A program made the translations under genes and the position numbers. From the NCBI RefSeq assembly GCF_014198605.1, contig NZ_JACIHU010000004.1: a DNA stretch of 64,000 nucleotides. One strand, 5' to 3'. This DNA comes from Rhizobium etli_C (GTDB lineage Bacteria > Pseudomonadota > Alphaproteobacteria > Rhizobiales > Rhizobiaceae). Under the pieces are notes generated by a model. That model was not told where the DNA came from, did no database searches, and worked only from the letters and a program-made list of their open reading frames with translations. Shown here piece after piece: positions 25,068 to 33,592 of this stretch; the first letter of the stretch is position 1, and every line of letters starts with the position of its first letter.

Positions 25068-26531
25068 ATGAAAGCCCAGCCGAAAGCCTCGCACTTCATC
25101 GATGGCGAATATGTCGAGGACAGCGACGGCGCCGTCATCGAGAGCCTTTATCCGGCCACCGGCGAGGTGATCGCCCGGCTGCACGCGGCAACACCTGCGA
25201 TCGTCGAGAAGGCGATCGCCGCGGCCAAGCGCGCCCAGCCGGAATGGGCGGCGATGAGCCCGATGGCGCGCGGCCGCATCTTGAAACGCGCCGCCGAGAT
25301 CATGCGCGAACGCAATCGCGAGCTCTCCGAACTGGAAACGCTCGACACCGGCAAGCCGATCCAGGAGACAATCGTCGCCGATCCGACCTCGGGTGCCGAC
25401 GCCTTCGAATTCTTCGGCGGGGTCGCGCCGGCCGGGCTCAACGGCGCCCATATCCCGCTCGGCCAAGATTTTGCCTATACCAAGCGGGTGCCGCTCGGCG
25501 TCTGCGTCGGCATCGGCGCCTGGAACTATCCGCAGCAGATCGCCTGCTGGAAGGGTGCGCCGGCGCTCATCTCAGGCAACGCCATGGTGTTCAAGCCGTC
25601 GGAAAACACCCCGCTCGGCGCCCTGAAGATCGCCGAGATCCTGCATGAGGCGGGTTTGCCGAAGGGGCTCTTCAATGTCATCCAGGGCGACCGCGATACC
25701 GGGCCGCTGCTCGTCAACCATCCCGATGTCGCCAAAGTGTCGCTGACCGGCTCGGTGCCGACAGGGCGCCGGGTGGCGGCAGCGGCGGCCGGCAGCCTCA
25801 AGCACGTGACGATGGAGCTCGGCGGCAAGTCGCCGCTGATCGTCTTCGACGACGCCGATCTCGATTCAGCGGTCGGCGGGGCCATGCTCGGCAATTTCTA
25901 TTCGACCGGCCAGGTCTGCTCGAACGGCACCCGCGTCTTCGTGCAGAAGGCTGTTAAGGCCGAGTTCCTGAAGCGGCTGAAAGCGCGTACCGAGGCGATG
26001 CTGATCGGCGACCCGATGGACGAGGCGACGCAGATCGGCCCGATGGTTTCCTGGGCGCAGCGCGAGAAGGTGATCGCCTATATCGAGAAGGGCAAAGCCG
26101 AGGGCGCCACGCTGATTGCCGGCGGCGGCATTCCGAACAACGTCTCCGGCGAAGGTTATTACGTGCAGCCGACGGTCTTCGCCGACGTCACTGACGAGAT
26201 GACTATCGCCCGGGAAGAGATCTTCGGGCCTGTGATGTCGGTGCTCGACTTCGACGATGAGGACGAGGTGATCGCCCGCGCCAATGCCAGCGAATTCGGC
26301 CTGTCGGGCGGCGTCTTCACCGCCGACCTCACCCGCGCCCACCGCGTCGTCGACCGGCTGGAGGCCGGCACGCTGTGGATCAACAGCTACAACCTCTGCC
26401 CTGTCGAAATCCCCTTCGGCGGCTCGAAACAATCCGGCTTCGGCCGCGAGAATTCGCTGGCGGCGCTGGAGCATTATTCCGAGCTGAAGACGGTTTACGT
26501 CGGCATGGGGCCGGTGGTGGCGCCTTATTGA
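25068..26531 (+). CDS. betB: Betaine aldehyde dehydrogenase
   Basis: 487 residues, the normal length. It oxidises betaine aldehyde to glycine betaine with NAD(P)+, the second step of choline oxidation in the cytosol. The family features are in place: GACNYP-like cofactor region (GVCVGIGAWNYPQQIACWKG), catalytic Glu in VTMELGGKSPLIVF, catalytic Cys in YSTGQVCSNGTRVFV, and PFGGSKQSGFGRENSLAALE near the C-terminus. It follows betI by one base. The downstream gap to betA holds a palindromic element. Confidence 0.97.
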   Translation: MKAQPKASHFIDGEYVEDSDGAVIESLYPATGEVIARLHAATPAIVEKAIAAAKRAQPEWAAMSPMARGRILKRAAEIMRERNRELSELETLDTGKPIQETIVADPTSGADAFEFFGGVAPAGLNGAHIPLGQDFAYTKRVPLGVCVGIGAWNYPQQIACWKGAPALISGNAMVFKPSENTPLGALKIAEILHEAGLPKGLFNVIQGDRDTGPLLVNHPDVAKVSLTGSVPTGRRVAAAAAGSLKHVTMELGGKSPLIVFDDADLDSAVGGAMLGNFYSTGQVCSNGTRVFVQKAVKAEFLKRLKARTEAMLIGDPMDEATQIGPMVSWAQREKVIAYIEKGKAEGATLIAGGGIPNNVSGEGYYVQPTVFADVTDEMTIAREEIFGPVMSVLDFDDEDEVIARANASEFGLSGGVFTADLTRAHRVVDRLEAGTLWINSYNLCPVEIPFGGSKQSGFGRENSLAALEHYSELKTVYVGMGPVVAPY

Positions 26532-26540
26532 GGGAGTGAA

Positions 26541-26698
26541 GACCCCTCCCCAACCCCTCCCCACAAGGGGGAGGGGCTAGCCCGCGGCATCGGTTTTGCC
26601 CTTCTTCGATCGCACCGTTTGCGGCGTTGATTTTGGGGTGGGGCAGTGCCGCCAGTTAAGCCCCTCCCCCTTGTGGGGAGGGGTTTGGGGCGGGGTCT
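26541..26698. repeat. MITE-like inverted-repeat element between betB and betA
   Basis: About 158 bp. The left arm (26541-26578) and right arm (about 26660-26698) are near-perfect inverted copies, each itself palindromic around CCCCACAAGGGGG or CCCCCTTGTGGGG. The centre (26580-26655) carries no gene. It lies inside the betBA transcript and would fold into a strong RNA structure. Confidence 0.8.
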
Positions 26699-26743
26699 TA
26701 ATGCCCGGTCTTCGGCCGTCGCAAAAGAATCTAAGGGAACATC

Positions 26744-28396
26744 ATGCAACAAGCAGATTTCGTCATCATCGGCTCGGGCTCGGCGGGGTCCGCCCTCGCC
26801 TATCGCCTCTCGGAAGACGGCAAGAATTCCGTCATCGTCATCGAGGCGGGCGGCAGCGATTTCGGGCCGTTCATCCAGATGCCGGCGGCGCTTGCCTGGC
26901 CGATGAGCATGAAGCGCTATAATTGGGGCTATCTTTCCGAGCCGGAACCCAACCTCAACAACCGGCGCATCACCGCGCCGCGCGGCAAGGTGATCGGCGG
27001 CTCCTCTTCGATCAACGGCATGGTCTATGTGCGCGGCCATGCCGAGGACTTCAACCGCTGGGAGGAACTCGGCGCCAGCGGCTGGGCCTATGCCGACGTC
27101 CTCCCCTATTTCAAGCGGATGGAGCATTCGCATGGCGGCGAAGAGGGCTGGCGCGGCACCGACGGGCCGCTGCATGTCCAGCGCGGCGGCTTCACCAATC
27201 CGCTGTTCCGCGCCTTCATCGAAGCCGGCAAACAGGCGGGCTTCGAGACGACCGAGGATTATAACGGCAGCAAGCAGGAAGGCTTCGGACTGATGGAGCA
27301 GACCATCTTTGCCGGCCGCCGCTGGTCTGCCGCCAATGCCTATCTGAAACCGGCGCTGAAGCGGGACAATGTCGGGATCGTCTACGGTGTGGCTCGCCGG
27401 ATCGTCATCGAGGACGGCCGGGCGACCGGCGTCGAAATCGAACGCGGCGGCAGGATCGAGGTCATCAAGGCCAACCGCGAGGTGATCGTCTCGGCCTCCT
27501 CCTTCAATTCACCGAAGCTCTTGATGCTGTCGGGCATTGGACCGGCTGAGCATCTGAAAGAGATGGGCATCGCGGTGAAGGCCGACCGGCCGGGCGTCGG
27601 CGCCAATCTGCAGGACCATATGGAATTCTACTTCCAGCAGGTGAGCACCAAGCCGGTGTCGCTCTATTCCTGGCTGCCCTGGTTCTGGCAGGGCGTGGCC
27701 GGCGCGCAATGGCTGCTGTCGAAGGGCGGGCTCGGCGCCTCCAACCAGTTCGAGGCCTGCGCCTTCCTGCGTTCCGCGCCCGGGCTGAAGCAGCCCGACA
27801 TCCAGTATCATTTCCTGCCGGTGGCGATCAGCTATGACGGTAAGGCGGCCGCCAAAAGCCATGGCTTCCAGGTGCATGTCGGCTACAACCTGTCGAAATC
27901 GCGCGGCAGCGTGACGCTGCGCTCGTCCGACCCCAAGGCCGATCCGGTGCTGCGCTTCAACTATATGAGCCATGCCGAGGACTGGGAAAAATTCCGCCAC
28001 TGCGTGCGGCTGACCCGCGAACTCTTCGGGCAAGCGGCCTTCGACGACTACCGCGGGGCGGAGATCCAGCCAGGTGAAGGCGTGCAAAGCGACGAAGAGA
28101 TCGACGCCTTCCTGCGCGAACATCTGGAGAGCGCCTATCACCCCTGCGGCACCTGCAAGATGGGCGCCAAGGACGATCCGATGGCGGTGGTCGATCCGCA
28201 GACCCGGGTGATCGGCGTCGATGGCTTACGCGTCGCCGACAGCTCGATCTTCCCGCACGTCACCTACGGCAACCTGAACGGCCCGTCGATCATGACCGGT
28301 GAGAAGGCCGCCGACCACATTCTCGGCAAGCAGCCGCTGGCGCGTTCGAACCAGGAACCCTGGGTCAATCCAAGAGCGGCGGTCAGCGATCGGTGA
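26744..28396 (+). CDS. betA: Choline dehydrogenase
   Basis: 550 residues, GMC oxidoreductase family, FAD-dependent, membrane-associated. It oxidises choline to betaine aldehyde. The FAD-binding motif IIGSGSAGSALAYRLSEDG starts at residue 6; PRGKVIGGSSSINGMVYVRG and the C-terminal HPCGTCKMGAKDDPMAVVDP (catalytic His region), then GNLNGPSIMTGEKAADHIL, match BetA throughout. Last gene of betIBA, 212 bases after betB with a palindromic element in the gap; a ribosome site AAGGGAACATC precedes ATG 26744. Confidence 0.97.
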   Translation: MQQADFVIIGSGSAGSALAYRLSEDGKNSVIVIEAGGSDFGPFIQMPAALAWPMSMKRYNWGYLSEPEPNLNNRRITAPRGKVIGGSSSINGMVYVRGHAEDFNRWEELGASGWAYADVLPYFKRMEHSHGGEEGWRGTDGPLHVQRGGFTNPLFRAFIEAGKQAGFETTEDYNGSKQEGFGLMEQTIFAGRRWSAANAYLKPALKRDNVGIVYGVARRIVIEDGRATGVEIERGGRIEVIKANREVIVSASSFNSPKLLMLSGIGPAEHLKEMGIAVKADRPGVGANLQDHMEFYFQQVSTKPVSLYSWLPWFWQGVAGAQWLLSKGGLGASNQFEACAFLRSAPGLKQPDIQYHFLPVAISYDGKAAAKSHGFQVHVGYNLSKSRGSVTLRSSDPKADPVLRFNYMSHAEDWEKFRHCVRLTRELFGQAAFDDYRGAEIQPGEGVQSDEEIDAFLREHLESAYHPCGTCKMGAKDDPMAVVDPQTRVIGVDGLRVADSSIFPHVTYGNLNGPSIMTGEKAADHILGKQPLARSNQEPWVNPRAAVSDR

Positions 28397-28475
28397 TGGC
28401 GGGGCCTGATCAAGGGTCCGTTGTCAGACCAGAGGACACCCTGTAGGTTGCAACGACACTCGGGAGACTGGAAAC

Positions 28476-28913
28476 ATGGCGCTCAAGCGGATGGACAATG
28501 TCGGAATCGTCGTCGAAGATCTTGGAGGGGCGATCGATTTCTTTCGCGAACTCGGCCTCGAACTCGAAGGGCGGGCCACGATCGAAGGCGAATGGGCCGG
28601 CCGCGTGACCGGACTGGGCGATCAGCATGTCGAGATCGCCATGATGCGCACACCGGATGGACACAACCGGCTCGAGCTCTCCCGCTTCCTCCGGCCTGAT
28701 GTCGTCGCAGATCACCGCAACGCCCCGGTCAATGCGCTGGGCTATCTCCGCGCCATGTTCACCGTCGACGATATCGACGAGACGCTCGAAAGGCTCCGCA
28801 GCCGCGGCGCACAGCTCGTCGGGGAAGTCGTCCGCTACAAGGACGCGTATCGGCTCTGCTACATCCGTGGACCTGAAGGGCTTCTCATCGGACTTGCCCA
28901 GGAACTCGGCTGA
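28476..28913 (+). CDS. VOC-family (glyoxalase/bleomycin-resistance fold) protein
   Basis: 145 residues, a single VOC module pair: MDNVGIVVEDLGGAIDFFRE, then HVEIAMMRTPDGHNRLELSR and the second half MFTVDDIDETLERLRSRGAQ. The metal-ligand positions of glyoxalases appear partly conserved (the first-strand region has no clear His, Glu is in LELS), so enzyme activity is open. Cytosolic. The start has GGGAGACTGGAAAC upstream. Function unknown. Confidence 0.88.
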   Translation: MALKRMDNVGIVVEDLGGAIDFFRELGLELEGRATIEGEWAGRVTGLGDQHVEIAMMRTPDGHNRLELSRFLRPDVVADHRNAPVNALGYLRAMFTVDDIDETLERLRSRGAQLVGEVVRYKDAYRLCYIRGPEGLLIGLAQELG

Positions 28914-28985
28914 GCCCGACAGACCAGGAATGGTCCGCAAGTCGAAGGGCTTCTGAGGCATCACGCCGTTTCACGATCAATATCC

Positions 28986-29459
28986 TCAGAGAAAGCCGAT
29001 CCATCGCCCTGCCAATAGGGCGGCGGTCCAGCTTGCCGCCGACAGGGCTGCGGAGAAGCGCAGGCCGGGCCGGATCAGGCCGGTTGTCATGAGCGTCTTC
29101 CACGCTGGCCCGAGATGGACAGCAAGGAGGTTGAGAAGGCCGAGCCCGATCAGGGCGAGCTTGGCGAGGAAGGCGGGATTGGCGGCATATTCGACCGCTC
29201 GCACGCTGAAGAGACAGAAGCCGGTGACGACGGCCACGGCAAGGCCGACGCCCGCCGCGCGTGACAGAAACGGCGCGATGATCTGCGCCGGCACCTTGCG
29301 AAAGAAGCCGGCGAGCCTCAGATCAAGCGGCAGGATGGCGCCGACGAGGAGGCCGATCGCCAGGATATGGCCGGCATTGACGAACATGTAGAGGGTTGCG
29401 GAGCGCCGGAGCGCAACCGCGGGCATCGTGGCCGACAGCCATTCGAGAACGCCGATCAC
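28986..29459 (-). CDS. Small integral membrane protein (DUF6644-like)
   Basis: 157 residues with about four hydrophobic segments (YMFVNAGHILAIGLLVGAIL, AGVGLAVAVVTGFCLFSV, FLAKLALIGLGLLNLLAVHL, FSAALSAASWTAALLAGRW). A membrane His in NAGHILAIG and an Arg in PLDLRLAG could be haem or ion ligands. I assign it tentatively to DUF6644 because such proteins sit beside DUF6152 genes. Start 29457-29459 lies 6 bases past the stop of the upstream DUF6152 gene, so the two are one operon. Function unknown. Confidence 0.75.
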   Translation of the reverse strand: MIGVLEWLSATMPAVALRRSATLYMFVNAGHILAIGLLVGAILPLDLRLAGFFRKVPAQIIAPFLSRAAGVGLAVAVVTGFCLFSVRAVEYAANPAFLAKLALIGLGLLNLLAVHLGPAWKTLMTTGLIRPGLRFSAALSAASWTAALLAGRWIGFL

Positions 29460-29465
29460 GACGGA

Positions 29466-29852
29466 TCAGTTCGTCCGGATGCGATCGGGATAGATATCGT
29501 AGCGCTTGTCGCCGATGGTGATGCGCACGGCCTTCATCCGCTTCTCGTTGCGATCCTGCGAACGGTTGCCGAGCGCGACCACCTGATCGCCGGGCTTGGC
29601 GACGCCCTCGACGAAGCCGGAGCGCTCCGTCTGGCGCGGATTGCCGAGCTCGACACGCCAGACGCCGTCATCGGCGGTCGCGACATCGAGCGTCGGATGC
29701 GGCCCGCCCATGGAAATCTTCTCGATGGTGCCGCGAAGCTCGATCTGGTCCGCCTCGGCCCATGACCAGCCGTGATGAGCGACAGCGCTCGTTGCAAGGG
29801 CAGCCGACAGCCCGACGGCGGCCAGCAGATGCTTTGTCGAAAATGCAAACAT
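29466..29852 (-). CDS. Exported DUF6152 family protein
   Basis: 128 residues from ATG 29850-29852 with GGGAGAAGATCC upstream. A Sec signal peptide (FAFSTKHLLAAVGLSAALAT, then SAVAHHGW) is followed at once by HHGWSW, the His-His-Gly-Trp start that defines DUF6152; a beta-strand-rich domain follows (IELRGTIEKISMGGPHPTLD). Periplasmic. The His cluster near the mature N-terminus is a possible metal site (inference). Operon with the membrane protein at 28986-29459. Confidence 0.85.
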   Translation of the reverse strand: MFAFSTKHLLAAVGLSAALATSAVAHHGWSWAEADQIELRGTIEKISMGGPHPTLDVATADDGVWRVELGNPRQTERSGFVEGVAKPGDQVVALGNRSQDRNEKRMKAVRITIGDKRYDIYPDRIRTN

Positions 29853-29973
29853 GGATCTTCTCCCTACCCGAATGAACAGGCAGGTGGAGCATCGCAGTGG
29901 CGAATAAAGCCATTTCACCAAATGTTGAAGAACGAGAAGTCCCGACTATACGTCGCCGATCCCATGGATGATG

Positions 29974-30888
29974 TCATTCCGCCGGGCGATCCGCCTGGCC
30001 CTCAGATTCTGCCCCGAATTCTGCAACGACGAATGAGATGATGCTTCTCACGCGTGGGGTCATGCGCCGATCCCGGTGATAGATGAGTGACATGGGCCGC
30101 TCACGCAGATGCCAATCGGGGAAGAGCTGAACGAGAAGGCCGGCCTGCATATCCGAAGCGAGCAGAATGGCCGGCTGCATAACGACACCCAAACCGGCCC
30201 TGGCGGCCATGCGCACGGCCTGGCCGCTATTGACGGTGATCGACATTCTGGGCACGACCTCGACCTCATCCTTGCCTTTCGACAGCCTCCATGGCGAGCG
30301 TGCTGCCGGGGTAAAGCCGATGGTTTCGTGGCCGGAAAGCGCACTTGGATGGCCAGGATGCCCATGTCGAGCGAGGTAATCCGGCGAGGCACAGATCACC
30401 ATTCGGTAAGGCGCAAGATGACGTGCGATGAGGCGGCTGTCGGGCAAGTCTCCGATGCGGATCGCGATATCGAAACCTTCCTCCACGATATCGACATTGC
30501 GATCCGTCAACGTGATATCCAGCATCACCTCAGGGGCAAGCTCTCGATAACGCTGCAATGCCGGCATTAAGACCTCGGCCCCGAAAGTCGTCGGCGCCGT
30601 GATCCGTAACAGCCCGCGCGGCTTCGTCTGCGATGCCTCCGCATCCTGATCCATAATGGCCACGCGTTCCAGGATATCGCGGCACTGCTCGACATAGGTC
30701 TTGCTAAAATCCGTCAGGCTCTGGCGACGCGTGGTTCGGTTCAGGAGGCGGGTACCCAGCCGCTCCTCCAGCGCGGCCACGTGTTGGCCGACCATTGCCG
30801 GCGATATGCCAAGCTTTGCCGATGCCGCGCTCATCGAGCCTTCCTGCACCGTTGCCACGAATACCTGCATCGAGCGAAAAAGGCCCAT
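29974..30888 (-). CDS. LysR-family transcriptional regulator
   Basis: 304 residues. MGLFRSMQVFVATVQEGSMS with AASAKLGISPAMVGQHVAAL is the helix-turn-helix; the substrate-binding-like domain follows (RGLLRITAPTTFGAEVLMPA, GFDIAIRIGDLPDSRLIARH), the DsdC/aldehyde-responsive-type subgroup of LysR. Divergent from the SDR gene at 30990 with 101 bases between, so it probably controls that gene. Effector unknown. Confidence 0.92.
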   Translation of the reverse strand: MGLFRSMQVFVATVQEGSMSAASAKLGISPAMVGQHVAALEERLGTRLLNRTTRRQSLTDFSKTYVEQCRDILERVAIMDQDAEASQTKPRGLLRITAPTTFGAEVLMPALQRYRELAPEVMLDITLTDRNVDIVEEGFDIAIRIGDLPDSRLIARHLAPYRMVICASPDYLARHGHPGHPSALSGHETIGFTPAARSPWRLSKGKDEVEVVPRMSITVNSGQAVRMAARAGLGVVMQPAILLASDMQAGLLVQLFPDWHLRERPMSLIYHRDRRMTPRVRSIISFVVAEFGAESEGQADRPAE

Positions 30889-30989
30889 TCGATAATTTTT
30901 CTTTCAAATGAATCTATATTTTCCCGTATTATCATCAAACAGCGCCGTAATTACAACCGCCATGTCGCAATTCATTCAAGGAGCATGAC

Positions 30990-31751
30990 ATGACGCAGAC
31001 CCGGTTTACGGGCAAAACGGTTCTCATCACGGGTGCCGGAACGGGTATGGGGCGGGCCGCCGCGCTTCGTTTGGTGGCGGAAGGCGCCAATCTCGTCCTC
31101 GTCGGTCGGCGCCCCGCACCGCTCGATCAGTTGCTATTCGAGATCGAGACATCGGGCGGTGCGGCAATCGCGATTGCCGGCGATATCGCAGACGATGCAG
31201 CAGTAGCGGCGATCGTCGAGAAGACCATCGCACGCTTCGGACGGCTGGACGCCGTCTTCGCCAATGCCGGGGTTCTGAGCGAATTCAAACCCCTGGCAGC
31301 GACTGATGCAGAGGATTTCGAGGTGCTGATTGGCACCAATCTTCGGGGCACCTTCTTCACGATCAAGCACTGCCTGCCCTTCCTGGAAGGCGGCAGCATT
31401 CTCATCAATGCCTCGTGGACGGCTGGCGGGGTGATGCCGGGTGCGGGCGCCTATGCAAGCACGAAGGGGGCGTTGCTTGCCATGATGCGGACCTTGGCGG
31501 TGGAGCAAGGACCTCGAAACATCCGGGTCAATGCCATCAATCCAGGTATTATCCTGACGCCGATGGCGGACGATGTCATCGATCCGGCTTTTGCCGCACG
31601 CCTGGCCGCCCACACACCTCTCAGGCGGAACGGGACATCAGAGGATATTGCAGGGACCGTCGCCTGGCTGCTGTCCGATGATGCCCAATTCGTCACCGGG
31701 CAAGAGATCACCGTTGATGGCGGCTATACAATCGGAGGTCTCAGGCCGTAG
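30990..31751 (+). CDS. Short-chain dehydrogenase/reductase
   Basis: 253 residues, classical SDR. TGKTVLITGAGTGMGRAAAL holds the TGxxxGxG cofactor motif; AVFANAGV corresponds to NNAG; the catalytic Ser/Tyr/Lys positions are seen in LINASWTAGGVMPGAGAYAS followed by TKGALLAM. The Asp/Glu after beta-2 is replaced by VGRRPAPLDQ, with Arg residues pointing to NADP preference. Substrate unknown. A good ribosome site (AAGGAGCATGAC) precedes ATG 30990. Likely regulated by the divergent LysR. Confidence 0.92.
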   Translation: MTQTRFTGKTVLITGAGTGMGRAAALRLVAEGANLVLVGRRPAPLDQLLFEIETSGGAAIAIAGDIADDAAVAAIVEKTIARFGRLDAVFANAGVLSEFKPLAATDAEDFEVLIGTNLRGTFFTIKHCLPFLEGGSILINASWTAGGVMPGAGAYASTKGALLAMMRTLAVEQGPRNIRVNAINPGIILTPMADDVIDPAFAARLAAHTPLRRNGTSEDIAGTVAWLLSDDAQFVTGQEITVDGGYTIGGLRP

Positions 31752-31849
31752 CTCGAGATAATTCCCGCAGACTCTAGATGAAGCGCGGCGCGACCGCGCG
31801 TCATCTTGAACAATCGAGCATTTCAGGGAATTGCGGGAAGAACCGTCGA

Positions 31850-32296
31850 TCAGGCGAGCAGGCGGGTGACTTCGGCGCCGTGCCTCGGGCCGACGGCATC
31901 GGCGATGGTCGTGGAGAACAGCACCTTGCGGGTGGCGTCGGCGACCTTGGCGAAGACGTGGCGGATTTCGCAGGTCTGTTCGCCATCGCAATCGTCGCAT
32001 TTGCGGTAGGCGGTGATCGACAGGCACGGCAGCGGCGCGATCGGGCCGTCGATGATGCGCAGGATCTCGCCGAAGGTAATGGTGTGGGCGGGCTTGAGGA
32101 GGAGATAACCGCCCTGCTTGCCGCGGCGGCTCGTGACGATGCCGTGATGTTTCAGGTCGAGCAGGATCTGTTCGAGGAACTTCTTCGGGATCTTCTGCTG
32201 CGCGGCGATGTCGGAAATCATCACAGGTTCGTCGGCATCGGCATCCGCCAGAACCGTCAGCGCCCGCAGCGCATATTTCGCCTTTTGCGTAATCAT
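31850..32296 (-). CDS. Rrf2-family transcriptional regulator
   Basis: 148 residues from ATG 32294-32296. MITQKAKYALRALTVLADAD and the HTH ISDIAAQQKIPKKFLEQILL are Rrf2-type, and the wing RRGKQGGYLLLKPAHTITFG is conserved. Four cysteines lie in PLPCLSITAYRKCDDCDGEQ then TCEIRHV, the region where IscR, RirA and NsrR bind an iron-sulfur cluster. It is divergent from cysHDN (421 bases between), so a role in sulfur or cysteine control, analogous to Gram-positive CymR, is inferred. It is not the RirA sequence I remember (MRLTRQTNYAVR). Confidence 0.88.
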   Translation of the reverse strand: MITQKAKYALRALTVLADADADEPVMISDIAAQQKIPKKFLEQILLDLKHHGIVTSRRGKQGGYLLLKPAHTITFGEILRIIDGPIAPLPCLSITAYRKCDDCDGEQTCEIRHVFAKVADATRKVLFSTTIADAVGPRHGAEVTRLLA

Positions 32297-32545
32297 CTCA
32301 GACCGTCGACACACACAGGCGGCGCGCAATCCCGCGCCGCTTCACGAGTACATTCGCCTCTATGGCACAACCAGCATGAACGGAATTTGAACGCGCTAGA
32401 GAAAGCCTTGAGGGACAAGCATTTCTGGCCCCGTTTTTTACGCTCGGCCAAGCCCTTGCAATCTACGCCAAAACCCCGTCTTCCGCACCTTTTTCGGCAT
32501 CACTTCAGATTTCGAATTGACAGGCTGCGTGTAACTCTACTATTT

Positions 32546-32559
32546 TTGTAGACATACAA
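32546..32559. promoter_or_regulatory. Inverted repeat upstream of cysH, candidate regulator site
   Basis: TTGTA (32546-32550) and TACAA (32555-32559) pair with a 4-base spacer. Overlapping it, CTAC and GTAG flank TATTTTT (32537-32551). The region is AT-rich and promoter-like, about 160 bases before the cysH start. It could be the binding site of the divergent Rrf2 regulator. The rest of the 32297-32717 gap shows no gene. Confidence 0.4.
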
Positions 32560-32717
32560 GCTGTCGGCGGGGCCTTTGGCCTCGGGCGGCTGTTTTTTTG
32601 CATTGCGGCAGCTTCGGAGAGATATTTGCTCCTGTGGCCGCAGCTTTCGAAATCCCTTTTTCTGTGCGATGCATGCGCGAACTGCGATACTCCTGCTCAA
32701 CAAAGGACAGGATTCCC

Positions 32718-33476
32718 ATGACTGTTGACAATACGATTGCGGAAGAAGGGCCGATTGCGGAAGCCGAGGCGCTGAACGACAAGCTGGCGGGTCTCGACCT
32801 TGCCGGGCGTCTGTCGCTTGTGGCGGGCCTTGGCGGGCGCGTGGTGTTCACCACCTCACTCGGCATCGAGGACCAGGTGATCAGCGCCGAGATCGGCACG
32901 CACCGCCTGCCGATCGACATCGCGACGCTTGAGACCGGCCGGCTGTTTGCCGAGACGCTGTCGCTGATCGAAGAGACGGAAGCCCAGTACGACATCCACA
33001 TCCAGCGCTTCATACCCGAAAAGGCCGATATCGACGCCTATGCGGCGAAATACGGCCTCAACGGTTTCTACGAGAGCGTCGAAGCTAGGCATGCCTGTTG
33101 TGGCGTGCGCAAGCTGAAGCCGCTTGCGCGCGCGCTCGAAGGTGCAACGATCTGGATCACCGGCCTGCGCCGCGGCCAATCGGCCAACCGCGCCGAGACG
33201 CCGTTTGCCGAATATGACGCCGAACGGCACCTCGTGAAGGTCAATCCGCTCGCCGATTGGGACATCGAGGCGATCAAGGCCTTCGTTTCCGACAACGGCG
33301 TGCCGGTCAATCCGCTGCATGCCCGCGGCTATCCCTCGATCGGCTGCGAGCCGTGCACGCGGGCGATCAAGCCCGGCGAGCCGGAGCGCGCCGGCCGCTG
33401 GTGGTGGGAGCAGGACGAGAAGCGCGAATGCGGCCTGCATGTCGCCGAAGAGGCTTCGGTGATCGCCGCGCAATAA
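32718..33476 (+). CDS. cysH: Adenylyl-sulfate (APS) reductase
   Basis: 252 residues from ATG 32718 (AAGGACAGG upstream); the frame extends back to 32598 without support. The PP-loop-like TTSLGIEDQVISAEIG binds the nucleotide. The pairs HACCGVRKLKPL and GCEPCTRAI give the four cysteines of a [4Fe-4S] cluster, marking it as the APS-using type rather than E. coli PAPS reductase, and KRECGLH near the C-terminus supplies the catalytic Cys. It reduces APS to sulfite with thioredoxin. First gene of cysHDN. Confidence 0.96.
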   Translation: MTVDNTIAEEGPIAEAEALNDKLAGLDLAGRLSLVAGLGGRVVFTTSLGIEDQVISAEIGTHRLPIDIATLETGRLFAETLSLIEETEAQYDIHIQRFIPEKADIDAYAAKYGLNGFYESVEARHACCGVRKLKPLARALEGATIWITGLRRGQSANRAETPFAEYDAERHLVKVNPLADWDIEAIKAFVSDNGVPVNPLHARGYPSIGCEPCTRAIKPGEPERAGRWWWEQDEKRECGLHVAEEASVIAAQ

Positions 33477-33488
33477 ATCAACCCTCAC

Positions 33489-33570
33489 GGCTTTCCCAAT
33501 CAGGGCGCGGCGACCGCCGCAGCCTTTGGGAAAGCCAACATCAAAGAATTGTTTGCGGGCAGCCGCAAAC
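33489..33570. other. Two hairpins between cysH and cysD
   Basis: Hairpin 1: GGCTTTCCCAA (33489-33499) pairs with TTGGGAAAGCC (33526-33536), enclosing a second stem GCGGC/GCCGC. Hairpin 2: GTTTGCGG (33551-33558) pairs with CCGCAAAC (33563-33570) with a GCAG loop. No U-run follows. These occupy most of the 116-base gap and may set processing or differential expression within the operon. Confidence 0.6.
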
Positions 33571-33592
33571 GACCGATAGCCTGGAGTAAGAC

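Noticed and set aside
31850..32296. Calling the Rrf2 regulator RirA.
   Set aside because: The N-terminus and DNA-binding helix differ from RirA as I recall it, and the neighbourhood is sulfur rather than iron genes.
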